Source: Paraburkholderia hospita (GTDB lineage: Bacteria > Pseudomonadota > Gammaproteobacteria > Burkholderiales > Burkholderiaceae). From it: DNA of 64,000 nt. Every line of letters begins with the position of its first letter. Position 1 is the first letter of the stretch. Location of the stretch: contig NZ_CP026107.1 of assembly GCF_002902965.1 (NCBI RefSeq), forward strand, positions 62,001 to 126,000, read 5' to 3'. The translations under genes were made by a program, and so were the position numbers. The notes beneath the pieces are model-generated. The model made no database searches and was not told the DNA's origin. It saw nothing but the letters and a program-made list of their open reading frames with translations. This document shows positions 55,101 to 63,015 of this stretch, piece by piece.

Positions 55101-56378
55101 TCAGACGTTGACCGGCAGGCCTGTTCGCTTTCTCGCGGGCTTGACGCTCATTAAGTTGGGCATACTACTGGCCACGAGTTCTGCAACAGCTTCCGCAGTC
55201 GCTGCCGAGAGGGTCCACCCCAAATGCCCGTGTCCAGTGTTGTAGAAAATATTGCGTCGGCGACCGGAGCCCACTTTGGGCAGCATGCCCGGCAGCATGG
55301 GGCGCAGGCCAGCCCACGGAATGACGCGCGCCGTCGACATGTCCGGAAAATGAGTGCGTGTCCAATTGACGAGGGGCTGGATTCGATCCGAACGGATGTC
55401 ACGGTTCAGGCCGTTCAACTCAGCCGTTCCAGCAACACGGAAGCGATCGACGCCGAGACGGCTGGTCACAATCTTGGCGTTGTCGTCAAGCAGGCTGACC
55501 CAAGGCGCGGCGTGTTGGCTTTTTGTGTCTTCGAGGCAGACCGTGATCGAATAACCCTTCACCGGATAGACGTTCACGTGGTCTCCCACATACGCGGCTA
55601 GCGCACGACTTCCGACACCCGCACAAATCACTACCCGGTCGAAGCTTTCCGTATCAGTCTGACTTTCGTGCGCGAAAGCAATCCTCAATTCACCCTCTGC
55701 GGCCTCGGAAATGGACTGCACGCTCGTGTCGTAGCGGAACTCGACACCCAAACGCACGCAGGCTTCAGCAAGACCACGCGTGAACTTGTGAATGTCACCC
55801 GTCGAATCCGACTCGGTGAAGAAGCCGCCGTGGAACTGCCCGTGAAGCGCCGGCTCGAGGGCGCGGATTTCGTCGGGTGTCACCGGGCGCCGGTCAAGAC
55901 CGCCTTCACTTAGCAATGCATTGACCTTTGTCGCGGCGTCGAACTCCTTGCGGGTGGCATAGAAATGCAAGATGCCACGTCGTTCGAGGTCGAAATCGAT
56001 GTGCTCGCGCTCCGCGATCGAGAACATGTGCTCACGTGCAGCGATGGCTAGCCGCACGGTTTCGATCGTGTTGCTGCGATAGTTCGGAATCTGGCGCAGG
56101 AACTCGCCGATCCAGCTGTACTTGTGCCAACTCGGTCTCGGATTCATGAGGAGCGGAGCGTCGCGGCTAAACATCCAACGCAGGCCTTTCAGCACCGTGG
56201 AGCGGCTGTTCCAGACCTCAGCGTTGCTGGCCGATAGTTGACCGCCGTTGGCAAATGACGTTTCCATTGCCGCATAGCGATGACGTTCGAGAACGGTGAC
56301 GCGGTAACCGCGCCGGGCGAGGGCATAAGCGGTGGTGACGCCCGTAATTCCGGCGCCAATGATGGCAATATGGGACAT
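55101..56378 (-). CDS. DadA-type FAD-dependent amino-acid dehydrogenase under glycine riboswitch
   Basis: A 425-residue flavoprotein of the D-amino-acid dehydrogenase small-subunit family. IAIIGAGITGVTTAYALARRGYRVTVLERH (4-33) binds FAD, SFANGGQLSASNAEVW follows as in DadA, and the C terminus has NIFYNTGHGHLGWTLS. DadA oxidises D-amino acids to 2-oxo acids and feeds electrons to the respiratory chain. Here the leader carries a tandem glycine riboswitch, so the physiological substrate may be glycine or an N-alkyl glycine rather than D-alanine (inference). No alanine racemase is adjacent. The ribosome-binding site is weak. Confidence 0.85.
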   Translation of the reverse strand: MSHIAIIGAGITGVTTAYALARRGYRVTVLERHRYAAMETSFANGGQLSASNAEVWNSRSTVLKGLRWMFSRDAPLLMNPRPSWHKYSWIGEFLRQIPNYRSNTIETVRLAIAAREHMFSIAEREHIDFDLERRGILHFYATRKEFDAATKVNALLSEGGLDRRPVTPDEIRALEPALHGQFHGGFFTESDSTGDIHKFTRGLAEACVRLGVEFRYDTSVQSISEAAEGELRIAFAHESQTDTESFDRVVICAGVGSRALAAYVGDHVNVYPVKGYSITVCLEDTKSQHAAPWVSLLDDNAKIVTSRLGVDRFRVAGTAELNGLNRDIRSDRIQPLVNWTRTHFPDMSTARVIPWAGLRPMLPGMLPKVGSGRRRNIFYNTGHGHLGWTLSAATAEAVAELVASSMPNLMSVKPARKRTGLPVNV

Positions 56379-56431
56379 GACATGGTCCAGTGTTAGTTGA
56401 GCATCGCCGGCCGATGATTACCGGCGTCAAT

Positions 56432-56605
56432 GCCCCATCTGTCCATGTACCTGAGAGTTTCGCTAATACCGGTTACGGTAATAGCTCCCCTTCGGTGGGC
56501 GCGCATGCGCCGCTCTCCAGATGTTCTCGCTGCACGGTCCTTTTGCCTGAGAGTTTCCGGGGCGGTTGCTCCGTCGGCGTCGTCGCGGGTGGACGATCTC
56601 TCCCG
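56432..56605 (-). ncRNA. Tandem glycine riboswitch
   Basis: Read on the minus strand, two consecutive glycine aptamers are visible. Aptamer 1 starts with CGGGAGAG (56605-56598), has GCCGACGGAGCAA (56578-56566) and ends AACTCTCAGGCAAAAGG (from 56555). Aptamer 2 starts with CTGGAGAGC (56520-56512), has CACCGAAGGGGAGC (56497-56484) and ends AACTCTCAGG (56459-56450). These are the conserved core blocks of the gcvT element. It lies 54 bases before the DadA-type gene on the same strand. Tandem glycine riboswitches normally switch genes on when glycine is plentiful. A small GC hairpin between it and the ATG may form the expression platform. Confidence 0.92.
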
Positions 56606-56735
56606 TGCTTCGTTGTAGAACAGCGCAAGGCTACTACCTCAAAGAAACGACAGCAAGTCTTTTCAAATAGACGGCAGTGAACTTCCCGTTCGGGTGCGTA
56701 GCAACCCTATCGCGATCTCGATGTGTCCAGAAATG

Positions 56736-56753
56736 CTTCGGATTTTCCCGAAG
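56736..56753. promoter_or_regulatory. CTTCGG dyad, site 1 (before the ureohydrolase)
   Basis: CTTCGG-ATTTTC-CCGAAG, a 6-base dyad, followed by TGCGTTTCTGATT. The block closely resembles site 2 at 58843-58860 including the sequence to its right, and site 3 at 61169. It is a likely LysR operator about 160 bases before the ureohydrolase start. Confidence 0.55.
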
Positions 56754-56911
56754 TGCGTTTCTGATTTTTGGCATTTTTCCGTCGAATTTGTTTGCATAGA
56801 CTCCGTTCCAGATGCACCGCCTGCCTGTCACAACGGACGACGCCGCGGCGGTGACGAGGGCGCCTGGTGCGCCGCACCTATCTGAACGAACAACAGGACG
56901 AGTGCAATATC

Positions 56912-57889
56912 ATGTCTGAAAACAGTTACGAAACCGGTCGCCTCAATTTGCCCTTTGTTGGAATCTGCACGTTCGCGAAGTCTCCGCTGTGTCTTGACTG
57001 GGACAAAATCGATGCGGATGTCGCGGTGATGGGCGCTCCTTTCGACTGCGGTACGCAGTGGCGGGCGGGTGCAAGGTTCGGTCCGCGCTCGATCCGGGAT
57101 GCATCGACGCTGTTCTCATTCGGACACGGCGGCGCGTACGACTTCGAAGACGACGTCGTCTACTTGCCCAGCAACGAAGTTCGCATTGTCGATATCGGCG
57201 ATGCGGACATGGTGCACACCAACACGGAGAAGAGTCACGCCAACATCGAGTACGGCGTGCGCAAGATCCTGGCGGCGGGCGCATTGCCGGTGGTGATGGG
57301 AGGCGATCACTCGATCAACATTCCGTGCATCAATGCGTTCGAAGGTCAGGAGCCGTTTCACATCGTCCATATCGACGCCCACCTCGATTTCGTCGACGAG
57401 CGCCATGGTGTGCGCCATGGCCACGGTAATCCGCTGCGGCGCGCGGCGGAAAAAAGCGTGGTATCGGGCATGACGCAAATCGGCATCCGCAACGTGTCGT
57501 CTACTGCGCGCGAAGGTTATGCCCAGGCACGCGAGATGGGCTCGGACATTATCTCGGTGCGCGACCTTCGACGCCTCGGCATCCAGGGTGTCCTGGACCG
57601 TATCCCGAAGGGCGTGCGCTATTACCTGACCATCGATATCGATGGCTTCGATCCGTCGATCGCGCCCGGCACGGGCACGCCGAGCCACGGCGGCCTGCTG
57701 TATTACGAAGGACTCGAACTCTTCGCTGGCCTTGCTGAGCAGGGTGACGTGATTGGCATCGACCTCGTGGAAGTCGCACCTGACTACGATCATTCGGGCT
57801 CGACGTCGATCCTGGCGGCGCAACTGCTGCTGAATACAATTGGCCGCGTGATGCATCAGCGCAAAGTCAAACGACACCTTTCCCGCTAA
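56912..57889 (+). CDS. Ureohydrolase (agmatinase/guanidinobutyrase family)
   Basis: A 325-residue binuclear manganese hydrolase that cleaves a guanidino group to urea. All six expected metal ligands are seen: H133 in GGDHS, D155, H157 and D159 in DAHLDF, and D242 and D244 in DIDGFDP. AGARFGPRSIRDAS and GTGTPSHGGLLYYE are family signatures. Agmatinase, guanidinobutyrase and guanidine hydrolase share this fold and cannot be separated here. The aldehyde dehydrogenase nearby and the LysR genes make 4-guanidinobutyrate or agmatine plausible. The start at 56912 is chosen by domain length; a longer in-frame start lies 15 codons upstream. Confidence 0.85.
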   Translation: MSENSYETGRLNLPFVGICTFAKSPLCLDWDKIDADVAVMGAPFDCGTQWRAGARFGPRSIRDASTLFSFGHGGAYDFEDDVVYLPSNEVRIVDIGDADMVHTNTEKSHANIEYGVRKILAAGALPVVMGGDHSINIPCINAFEGQEPFHIVHIDAHLDFVDERHGVRHGHGNPLRRAAEKSVVSGMTQIGIRNVSSTAREGYAQAREMGSDIISVRDLRRLGIQGVLDRIPKGVRYYLTIDIDGFDPSIAPGTGTPSHGGLLYYEGLELFAGLAEQGDVIGIDLVEVAPDYDHSGSTSILAAQLLLNTIGRVMHQRKVKRHLSR

Positions 57890-57900
57890 GTTCTCGCTAG

Positions 57901-58824
57901 CTATTTGCTGCTGCGTGCGGCCCGGTTGACTTTCCTGGCCGCCGCTCGCAGCTGGTTGCAAAAAGCCTGCACGACTCGCGCCGATTCGGCGCCTTTGCGC
58001 GTGATGATCTGAAAGTCCAGATGTGTCACATAGTGCTCAGGATCGATGCGTGCCAGTAGTCCACCGTCGACCCAGGGCTGCGCATAGTGAGGCGGCAGAA
58101 AGCCCACATAGTTGCCCGACAGGATGAGCATCGCGCGGCCTTCGACGTTGTCGACCGAGGCCGCGGCCTGTGCCATGTGCAGCAGCTTGAGCTCCTGGCT
58201 GCCGAGGTATGCACGCGCAGCGAGGCGTTGTTTGCCAAGCACCGACAACGGGACACGGCCGCCCGCCCGCTCGTATAACGAGTGGGTCGATGCGCAGTAG
58301 AGCCCCTGCTCCTCTCTATAAAGTGGCAAGTAGTCGAGACCGGGAATCTGCGCGGGGAATGGCCCCACGGCCAGATGCAGGCGCCCGTCCAGCACGTGCT
58401 GCTCCATGCTGCCAGGTGTGTCGATCTGCACATGCAGACGGACGTCGGGCGCCATCTGGCCGAACTCCCGGATCGCTGTCGGCAGCGGCGAGTATTTGTC
58501 GGTCAACGTTGCTTCGATCATGCCGAAGCGCAAAACACCGGAAAGCTGATTGCGCAACGTGCCTGCTTCCATCTGAAACGTATCGACCGCACCGAGCAGA
58601 CGCTGTGCGGCGGCGTGCAGCTCCGCCCCTTCATCTGTAAGCCGGAAACCCGCGCGTCCGCGCTCACACAGTCGTAGTCCGAGGCGTGTCTCCAGCTGCG
58701 ACATGTATTCGCTAATGCTCGATGCGCCAATGTTGAGAATCGGTTGCGCGGCGGCGAAGCCGCCGCAACGGACGATGGTTTCGAAGATCCTCAACAGCTT
58801 GAGATCTGTGTCCTGAACTTGCAT
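57901..58824 (-). CDS. LysR-family regulator (paralogue A)
   Basis: A 307-residue LysR regulator. The helix-turn-helix reads DTDLKLLRIFETIVRCGGFAAAQPILNIGASSISEYMSQLETRLG (about 5-49); the effector domain contains VDNVEGRAMLILSGNYVGFLPPHYAQPWVDGG. It is a clear paralogue of the gene at 60216, with RVFMTVVRCGGF/RIFETIVRCGGF and NVEGRAMLILSGNYVGFLP/NIEAQAILILSGAYIGFLP blocks. It converges with the ureohydrolase gene and diverges from the binding-protein gene at 59052. A CTTCGG dyad lies 19 bases upstream of its start. Confidence 0.9.
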   Translation of the reverse strand: MQVQDTDLKLLRIFETIVRCGGFAAAQPILNIGASSISEYMSQLETRLGLRLCERGRAGFRLTDEGAELHAAAQRLLGAVDTFQMEAGTLRNQLSGVLRFGMIEATLTDKYSPLPTAIREFGQMAPDVRLHVQIDTPGSMEQHVLDGRLHLAVGPFPAQIPGLDYLPLYREEQGLYCASTHSLYERAGGRVPLSVLGKQRLAARAYLGSQELKLLHMAQAAASVDNVEGRAMLILSGNYVGFLPPHYAQPWVDGGLLARIDPEHYVTHLDFQIITRKGAESARVVQAFCNQLRAAARKVNRAARSSK

Positions 58825-58842
58825 CGTGCGGTCCCTCGGTTA

Positions 58843-58860
58843 CTTCGGAAATTACCGAAA
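58843..58860. promoter_or_regulatory. CTTCGG dyad, site 2 (LysR A / binding-protein promoter)
   Basis: CTTCGGAAATTACCGAAA followed by TGTGTTTCAT, very similar to site 1 in the dyad, spacer and right flank. It lies in the 227-base divergent region between LysR A and the binding-protein gene, close to the regulator start codon, as expected of an autoregulatory LysR site. Confidence 0.6.
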
Positions 58861-59051
58861 TGTGTTTCATCAATGGTGCATTTTATTGGGGAATTTGGCT
58901 ACGCAGAATTGCTGTCAACTGCACTGCCGTGGGTTCCATGAAGGCAAACGGACAGTGGGGTCAGATGGGATGTTTTCCAGGCCAAAGCGCAATGCGTCCG
59001 CCACCTCCGGAGGCAGGGCGATTTGATACTTCACGATGTGAGGAGAGCACG

Positions 59052-60191
59052 ATGAAAAAATTGCACGCAGGTGCATGGTTGACGGCAGTCGCTTTGAGCA
59101 TGGTGTCGGCGCACGCGGCGACGGAGGAGCAGGTGGTGAAAATTGGCTTGACCGGACCCTTGACCGGCCCGCAGGCCGCCATTGGCAAGGACGATGAAAA
59201 CGGCGTCAGGATGGCGATCGAGCGTCTGAATGCCCAAGGGCTAGTGATCGGCGGTCGGAAGACCCGTTTCGAACTGGTCTCGCAAGACGATGCCGCCGAT
59301 CCGCGTATCGGTATGACGGTTGCGCAGCGCCTCGTCGACGACAATGTGAAGGTCATCTTTGGGCCTTTCAATTCGGGCGTCGCGATTCCGATTTCAAACC
59401 TGGTGAATGTCGCGGGAATCGTGATGGCGACCGTCGCATCGAACCCGTCGATCACGCAACACGGCTATCCGTTCGTGTTTCGCATCTCAGCCAGCGACAC
59501 GCAGCTCGGCAGCCGCATGGGCGAATTCGCGGCCAAAAAGTTGAAGATCAAGCGGATTGCTGTGATCGACGACCGGACAGCATACGGCCAGGGTCTCGCC
59601 GACGAATTTATCGACGCAGCCAAAGCCAACGGCATCGAGATTGTGGATCGGGAATATACGACGGACAAAGCGACCGATTTCGTCTCGATCCTCACACACA
59701 TCAAGGGCGCTCACGCGGAAGGGATTTTCTACGGCGGCTACTACGCGCAAGCCGGCGCGCTGCGCAAACAGATGAAACGCCTCGCGATGAACGGTTACCT
59801 GCTTGGCGGCGATGCCATGTGCAATGCCGAACTGGCGAAAGTCGGCGGGGACACGGTCGATGCCGGCGTGTATTGTCCGCAAGGTGGTCCCGTTCTCGAC
59901 CAGACACAGGAAGGGCGGCAGTTCAAGGCGGATTACAAGCAGCGCTTCCATACGGACCCATTGACCTACAGCGCTGCGTTATACGATGGCATGAACATCG
60001 TCGCGCGGGCCATGCAGAAGGCCAATGCCATCGAGCCGGCGCAGTATCGTGCTGCACTCGCCGGCATCGATTTTCAAGGGGTTTCAGGGCACTATCGATT
60101 TGACCAGAACCGCGATCTGAAGGACTCGCCAATCACCATTTATACCTATCGAAACGGTGAGCCAACGCCGCTGGCACCTTCCCAGCCATAG
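59052..60191 (+). CDS. Liv-type ABC transporter substrate-binding protein
   Basis: A 379-residue periplasmic binding protein with a signal peptide (KKLHAGAWLTAVALSMVSAHA, cut near residue 22). VVKIGLTGPLTGPQAAIGKDDENGVRMAIERLNAQG is typical of the leucine-binding family, and FGPFNSGVAIPISNL and DDRTAYGQGLADEF follow. AGGAGAG before the ATG at 59052 sets the start; the open frame upstream crosses the regulator promoter. No permease or ATPase accompanies it, so it depends on a transporter encoded elsewhere. Its ligand is probably an amino acid or guanidino compound, inferred from context. Confidence 0.88.
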   Translation: MKKLHAGAWLTAVALSMVSAHAATEEQVVKIGLTGPLTGPQAAIGKDDENGVRMAIERLNAQGLVIGGRKTRFELVSQDDAADPRIGMTVAQRLVDDNVKVIFGPFNSGVAIPISNLVNVAGIVMATVASNPSITQHGYPFVFRISASDTQLGSRMGEFAAKKLKIKRIAVIDDRTAYGQGLADEFIDAAKANGIEIVDREYTTDKATDFVSILTHIKGAHAEGIFYGGYYAQAGALRKQMKRLAMNGYLLGGDAMCNAELAKVGGDTVDAGVYCPQGGPVLDQTQEGRQFKADYKQRFHTDPLTYSAALYDGMNIVARAMQKANAIEPAQYRAALAGIDFQGVSGHYRFDQNRDLKDSPITIYTYRNGEPTPLAPSQP

Positions 60192-60215
60192 ATCGAAGCG
60201 GACGCTTCGCAATCC

Positions 60216-61142
60216 CTACGTCGCGTCCGCTGCCTGCTGGGCCAGACGGTAGCTTTCCATCAGGTCCATCATGAATACCTGCAGGATGGTAGGGGGCACG
60301 GCAGCCCGCTTCGTGATTGCGCAGAATGGCCATCGGCTGCCGAACTGGTCGGGGCATATATGATGCATCTCGTCGCGCGCGACCCATCGGGCAGCGTAAT
60401 GGATCGGCAGAAATCCGATGTACGCGCCCGATAGAATCAGGATGGCCTGCGCCTCGATGTTGTCCACGGTCGCTGCGGCTTTACTGGCGCTGAGCATTCG
60501 CAGGTCGTGCTGCTGCAGATAGCCGCGCGCGACCACGCGGCTGGACGCGATGGCCTGTTTGAGTGAGGCATCGTCGGGCCGGAGGCCAGCGAGCACATGA
60601 TGCTTCCCGCAATACAGACCGTCTGGTTCGCCATAGAGGTCGGTGTAGGTGAGGCCTGGCACGTGCAGCGGAAAATGCCCGACTGCGATGTGCAGCCGGC
60701 CATCGAGTACGCGCTCCTCCAGTTCTGCAGGCATACCGACGTAGACATCCAGATGCACGTCGTGCCCCCTCGATACGAACGCCTGCAGTGCCTGCGGCAG
60801 CGGTGAAGCCGAGTCGGTCACCGTGTTGTCGATGATGCCGAGGTACAGCCTGCCTGAGACGTTCTTCTTCAGTGCATCCGTATCCACACAGAAATTTTCG
60901 ACCGCCAGTTGCAGCCGCTGCGCGGCCTCGTAAGTCGCCAGGCCATGTTCGGTTAGACGAAAGCCGCTGCGCCCCCTCTCACAAAGCTTGAGCCCCAGGC
61001 GCGTTTCGAGCGTCGTCATCTGTTCGCTGATGGTCGACTGGCTGACGTTCAGGGTTGCCTGGGCGGCAGAAAAGCCGCCGCATCGCACGACTGTCATAAA
61101 GACCCTTAAAAGCTTGAGGTCCACGTCCTGCAACTGGATCAC
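60216..61142 (-). CDS. LysR-family regulator (paralogue B)
   Basis: A 308-residue LysR regulator that starts with GTG at 61142 (VIQLQDVDLKLLRVF), 8 bases after GGAG; the frame is open upstream but without a site. The helix-turn-helix is RVFMTVVRCGGFSAAQATLNVSQSTISEQMTTLETRLG. It is a paralogue of the gene at 57901, alike along its whole length. It converges with the binding-protein gene and diverges from the aldehyde dehydrogenase. A diverged CTTCG dyad (61169) lies 27 bases upstream of its start codon. Two such regulators in 4 kb suggest duplication with divided duties. Confidence 0.88.
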   Translation of the reverse strand: MIQLQDVDLKLLRVFMTVVRCGGFSAAQATLNVSQSTISEQMTTLETRLGLKLCERGRSGFRLTEHGLATYEAAQRLQLAVENFCVDTDALKKNVSGRLYLGIIDNTVTDSASPLPQALQAFVSRGHDVHLDVYVGMPAELEERVLDGRLHIAVGHFPLHVPGLTYTDLYGEPDGLYCGKHHVLAGLRPDDASLKQAIASSRVVARGYLQQHDLRMLSASKAAATVDNIEAQAILILSGAYIGFLPIHYAARWVARDEMHHICPDQFGSRWPFCAITKRAAVPPTILQVFMMDLMESYRLAQQAADAT

Positions 61143-61168
61143 TGTCGTCGCTCCGTTTATCCCGCTTG

Positions 61169-61187
61169 CTTCGATATTTCCGATATG
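61169..61187. promoter_or_regulatory. CTTCG-type element, site 3 (LysR B / aldehyde dehydrogenase promoter)
   Basis: CTTCGATATTTCCGATATG, followed by AATATCTGAT, aligns with sites 1 and 2 (CTTCGG-N6-CCGAA then TG...TTTC). It is one base shorter and the dyad is weaker. GATAT repeats also occur within it. It is probably the version recognised by paralogue B. Confidence 0.4.
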
Positions 61188-61388
61188 AATATCTGATCCA
61201 CGTGATTTTTCCGCGCGGCCGTGTCGCTCATAGTCTCTCGAAAGGCCGCGCTGCCACAAGCCACGTTTATATCGATGTTTGCCGATGGTATGTGAGCCGA
61301 CGAGCCTCCCGGATCAGGCGCATCTACGCGCACGAAACCGGCCCACCAGAGGCCGTGCAGCAGTTAATCCGTAACACAGGAGACAATG

Positions 61389-62897
61389 ATGGATAAAGTC
61401 GTACAAAATTATCTGGAGACGTTTGGGATCTGCGAAGCGACGCAACGGTTTCTCACCAGGCCGCAGAAGATGTTTATTGGCGGTGCCTGGGTTTCACAAG
61501 GCGACCGGGAGTCGTGCGCGGTGCTCGATCCGTCCACGGGGGGCGTGATCACGCAGATTCCCCTGGCGACGACCGCCGATCTGGATCGCGCGATCGAAGC
61601 TGCCCGCAAACAATTCGACGGGGGACCGTGGCGAAAGCTCAAGCCCCTTGAGCGTGAACGATTGCTCCATCGCCTCGCCGATCTGATCGAAGCGAATGCA
61701 ACCGAGTTGGCCGAGATCGAATCGATCGATGTAGGCAAGTCAGTCGCCAATGCGCGTGACGTCGACGTGCAGGCCACGATCGACACCTTCCGTTATTTTG
61801 CAGGCTGGGCATCAAAGCTCCATGGCCGCACGGTAGAACCCTCCCTGCCTGGCAATTATGTTGCCTACACGCGCAAGGAACCGATTGGTGTCATCGGCGT
61901 CATCGTCCCCTGGAACTTCCCTCTGCAAACGATGGCGTGGAAGGTGGCGGCCGCGCTCGCCGCGGGTTGCACAACCGTCATCAAGCCGGCCGAGTTGACG
62001 TCTCTGTCGACGCTTCGCTTCGCGGAGTTAGTGCAAGAGGCCGGGATTCCAGACGGTGTCGTCAACGTCATCACGGGGCGAGGACGCGATATTGGGGCGG
62101 CGATGGCTGCCCATCCGGGTATCGACAAGATCACGTTCACGGGTTCCACCGAAGTGGGCCGCACGGTCGGGCACGCGGCCGTGGGTGGCATCAAACGCAT
62201 CACGCTCGAACTGGGCGGCAAATCCCCGGTGCTGGTGCTGGAGGACGCTGACATCGAGGCGGCTGCCCAAGCCGTAGCGAACGGCATCTTCTTCAATTCC
62301 GGACAGGTGTGCGATGCGGGGGCACGGGTGTACATCCAGCGCGGCATTCACGACAAGTTTGTTGATGCGTTGATCGAACACACGCGTCAGATGAAGATCG
62401 CGCCCGGCCTCGATCGGGATTGCTTCATCAGCCCGCTTGTTTCCGCGCTCCAGAAGGATCGTGTCGAGTCGTATATTGAAGCTGGGCGACGCGAAGGCGC
62501 GGAAGTGGCGTATGGTGGCCATTTACTGGATCGGCCAGGCTATTTCGTTCAGCCGACGATCTTTGCGCATTGCAGCAATGACATGAAGATTGTCCGCGAG
62601 GAAATCTTCGGTCCCGTGCTGGTGACCGCACCCTTCGACGATGTCAGCGACGCGTTGTCGCTCGCGAATGACTCGCCATACGGTCTTGCCGCCGCAATAT
62701 ATTCCAACGACCTGAACCACGTACATAGACTGATTCCGGAGTTGCGCGCCGGCACGGTCTATGTCAACGCGCACAGCACCATCGACCCGTCGATGCCATT
62801 CGGTGGATTCAAGGAATCCGGATTTGGCAAAGACCTCGGCCCCGAACAACTCGATCATCTGATGGAGAGCAAGGCGGTCTGGATCACGTTGCACTGA
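61389..62897 (+). CDS. NAD-dependent aldehyde dehydrogenase (amine/betaine aldehyde type)
   Basis: A 502-residue aldehyde dehydrogenase. VIVPWNFPLQTMAWKVAAALAAGCTTVIKPAE is the nucleotide-binding segment, LELGGKSPV holds the general-base Glu, and FFNSGQVCDAGARVY the catalytic Cys; MPFGGFKESGFGKDLGPEQLDH is the oligomerisation end. The sequence style is that of gamma-aminobutyraldehyde, 4-guanidinobutyraldehyde and betaine-aldehyde dehydrogenases. Two ATGs stand in tandem; the second is 6 bases after AGGAG. It may make guanidinobutyrate or GABA-type acids for the ureohydrolase pathway (inference). Confidence 0.88.
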   Translation: MDKVVQNYLETFGICEATQRFLTRPQKMFIGGAWVSQGDRESCAVLDPSTGGVITQIPLATTADLDRAIEAARKQFDGGPWRKLKPLERERLLHRLADLIEANATELAEIESIDVGKSVANARDVDVQATIDTFRYFAGWASKLHGRTVEPSLPGNYVAYTRKEPIGVIGVIVPWNFPLQTMAWKVAAALAAGCTTVIKPAELTSLSTLRFAELVQEAGIPDGVVNVITGRGRDIGAAMAAHPGIDKITFTGSTEVGRTVGHAAVGGIKRITLELGGKSPVLVLEDADIEAAAQAVANGIFFNSGQVCDAGARVYIQRGIHDKFVDALIEHTRQMKIAPGLDRDCFISPLVSALQKDRVESYIEAGRREGAEVAYGGHLLDRPGYFVQPTIFAHCSNDMKIVREEIFGPVLVTAPFDDVSDALSLANDSPYGLAAAIYSNDLNHVHRLIPELRAGTVYVNAHSTIDPSMPFGGFKESGFGKDLGPEQLDHLMESKAVWITLH

Positions 62898-63015
62898 GCC
62901 GTCAATCCGCCGGCGGCGTCCCAATCGAACGTAGCCCAGCGAGCGGGTGTCCCGGCGTGGCATGCATGACCAGTCTATTCTCATTCCATCAACCTCTCAC
63001 TCGAGTCAGGGGTAC

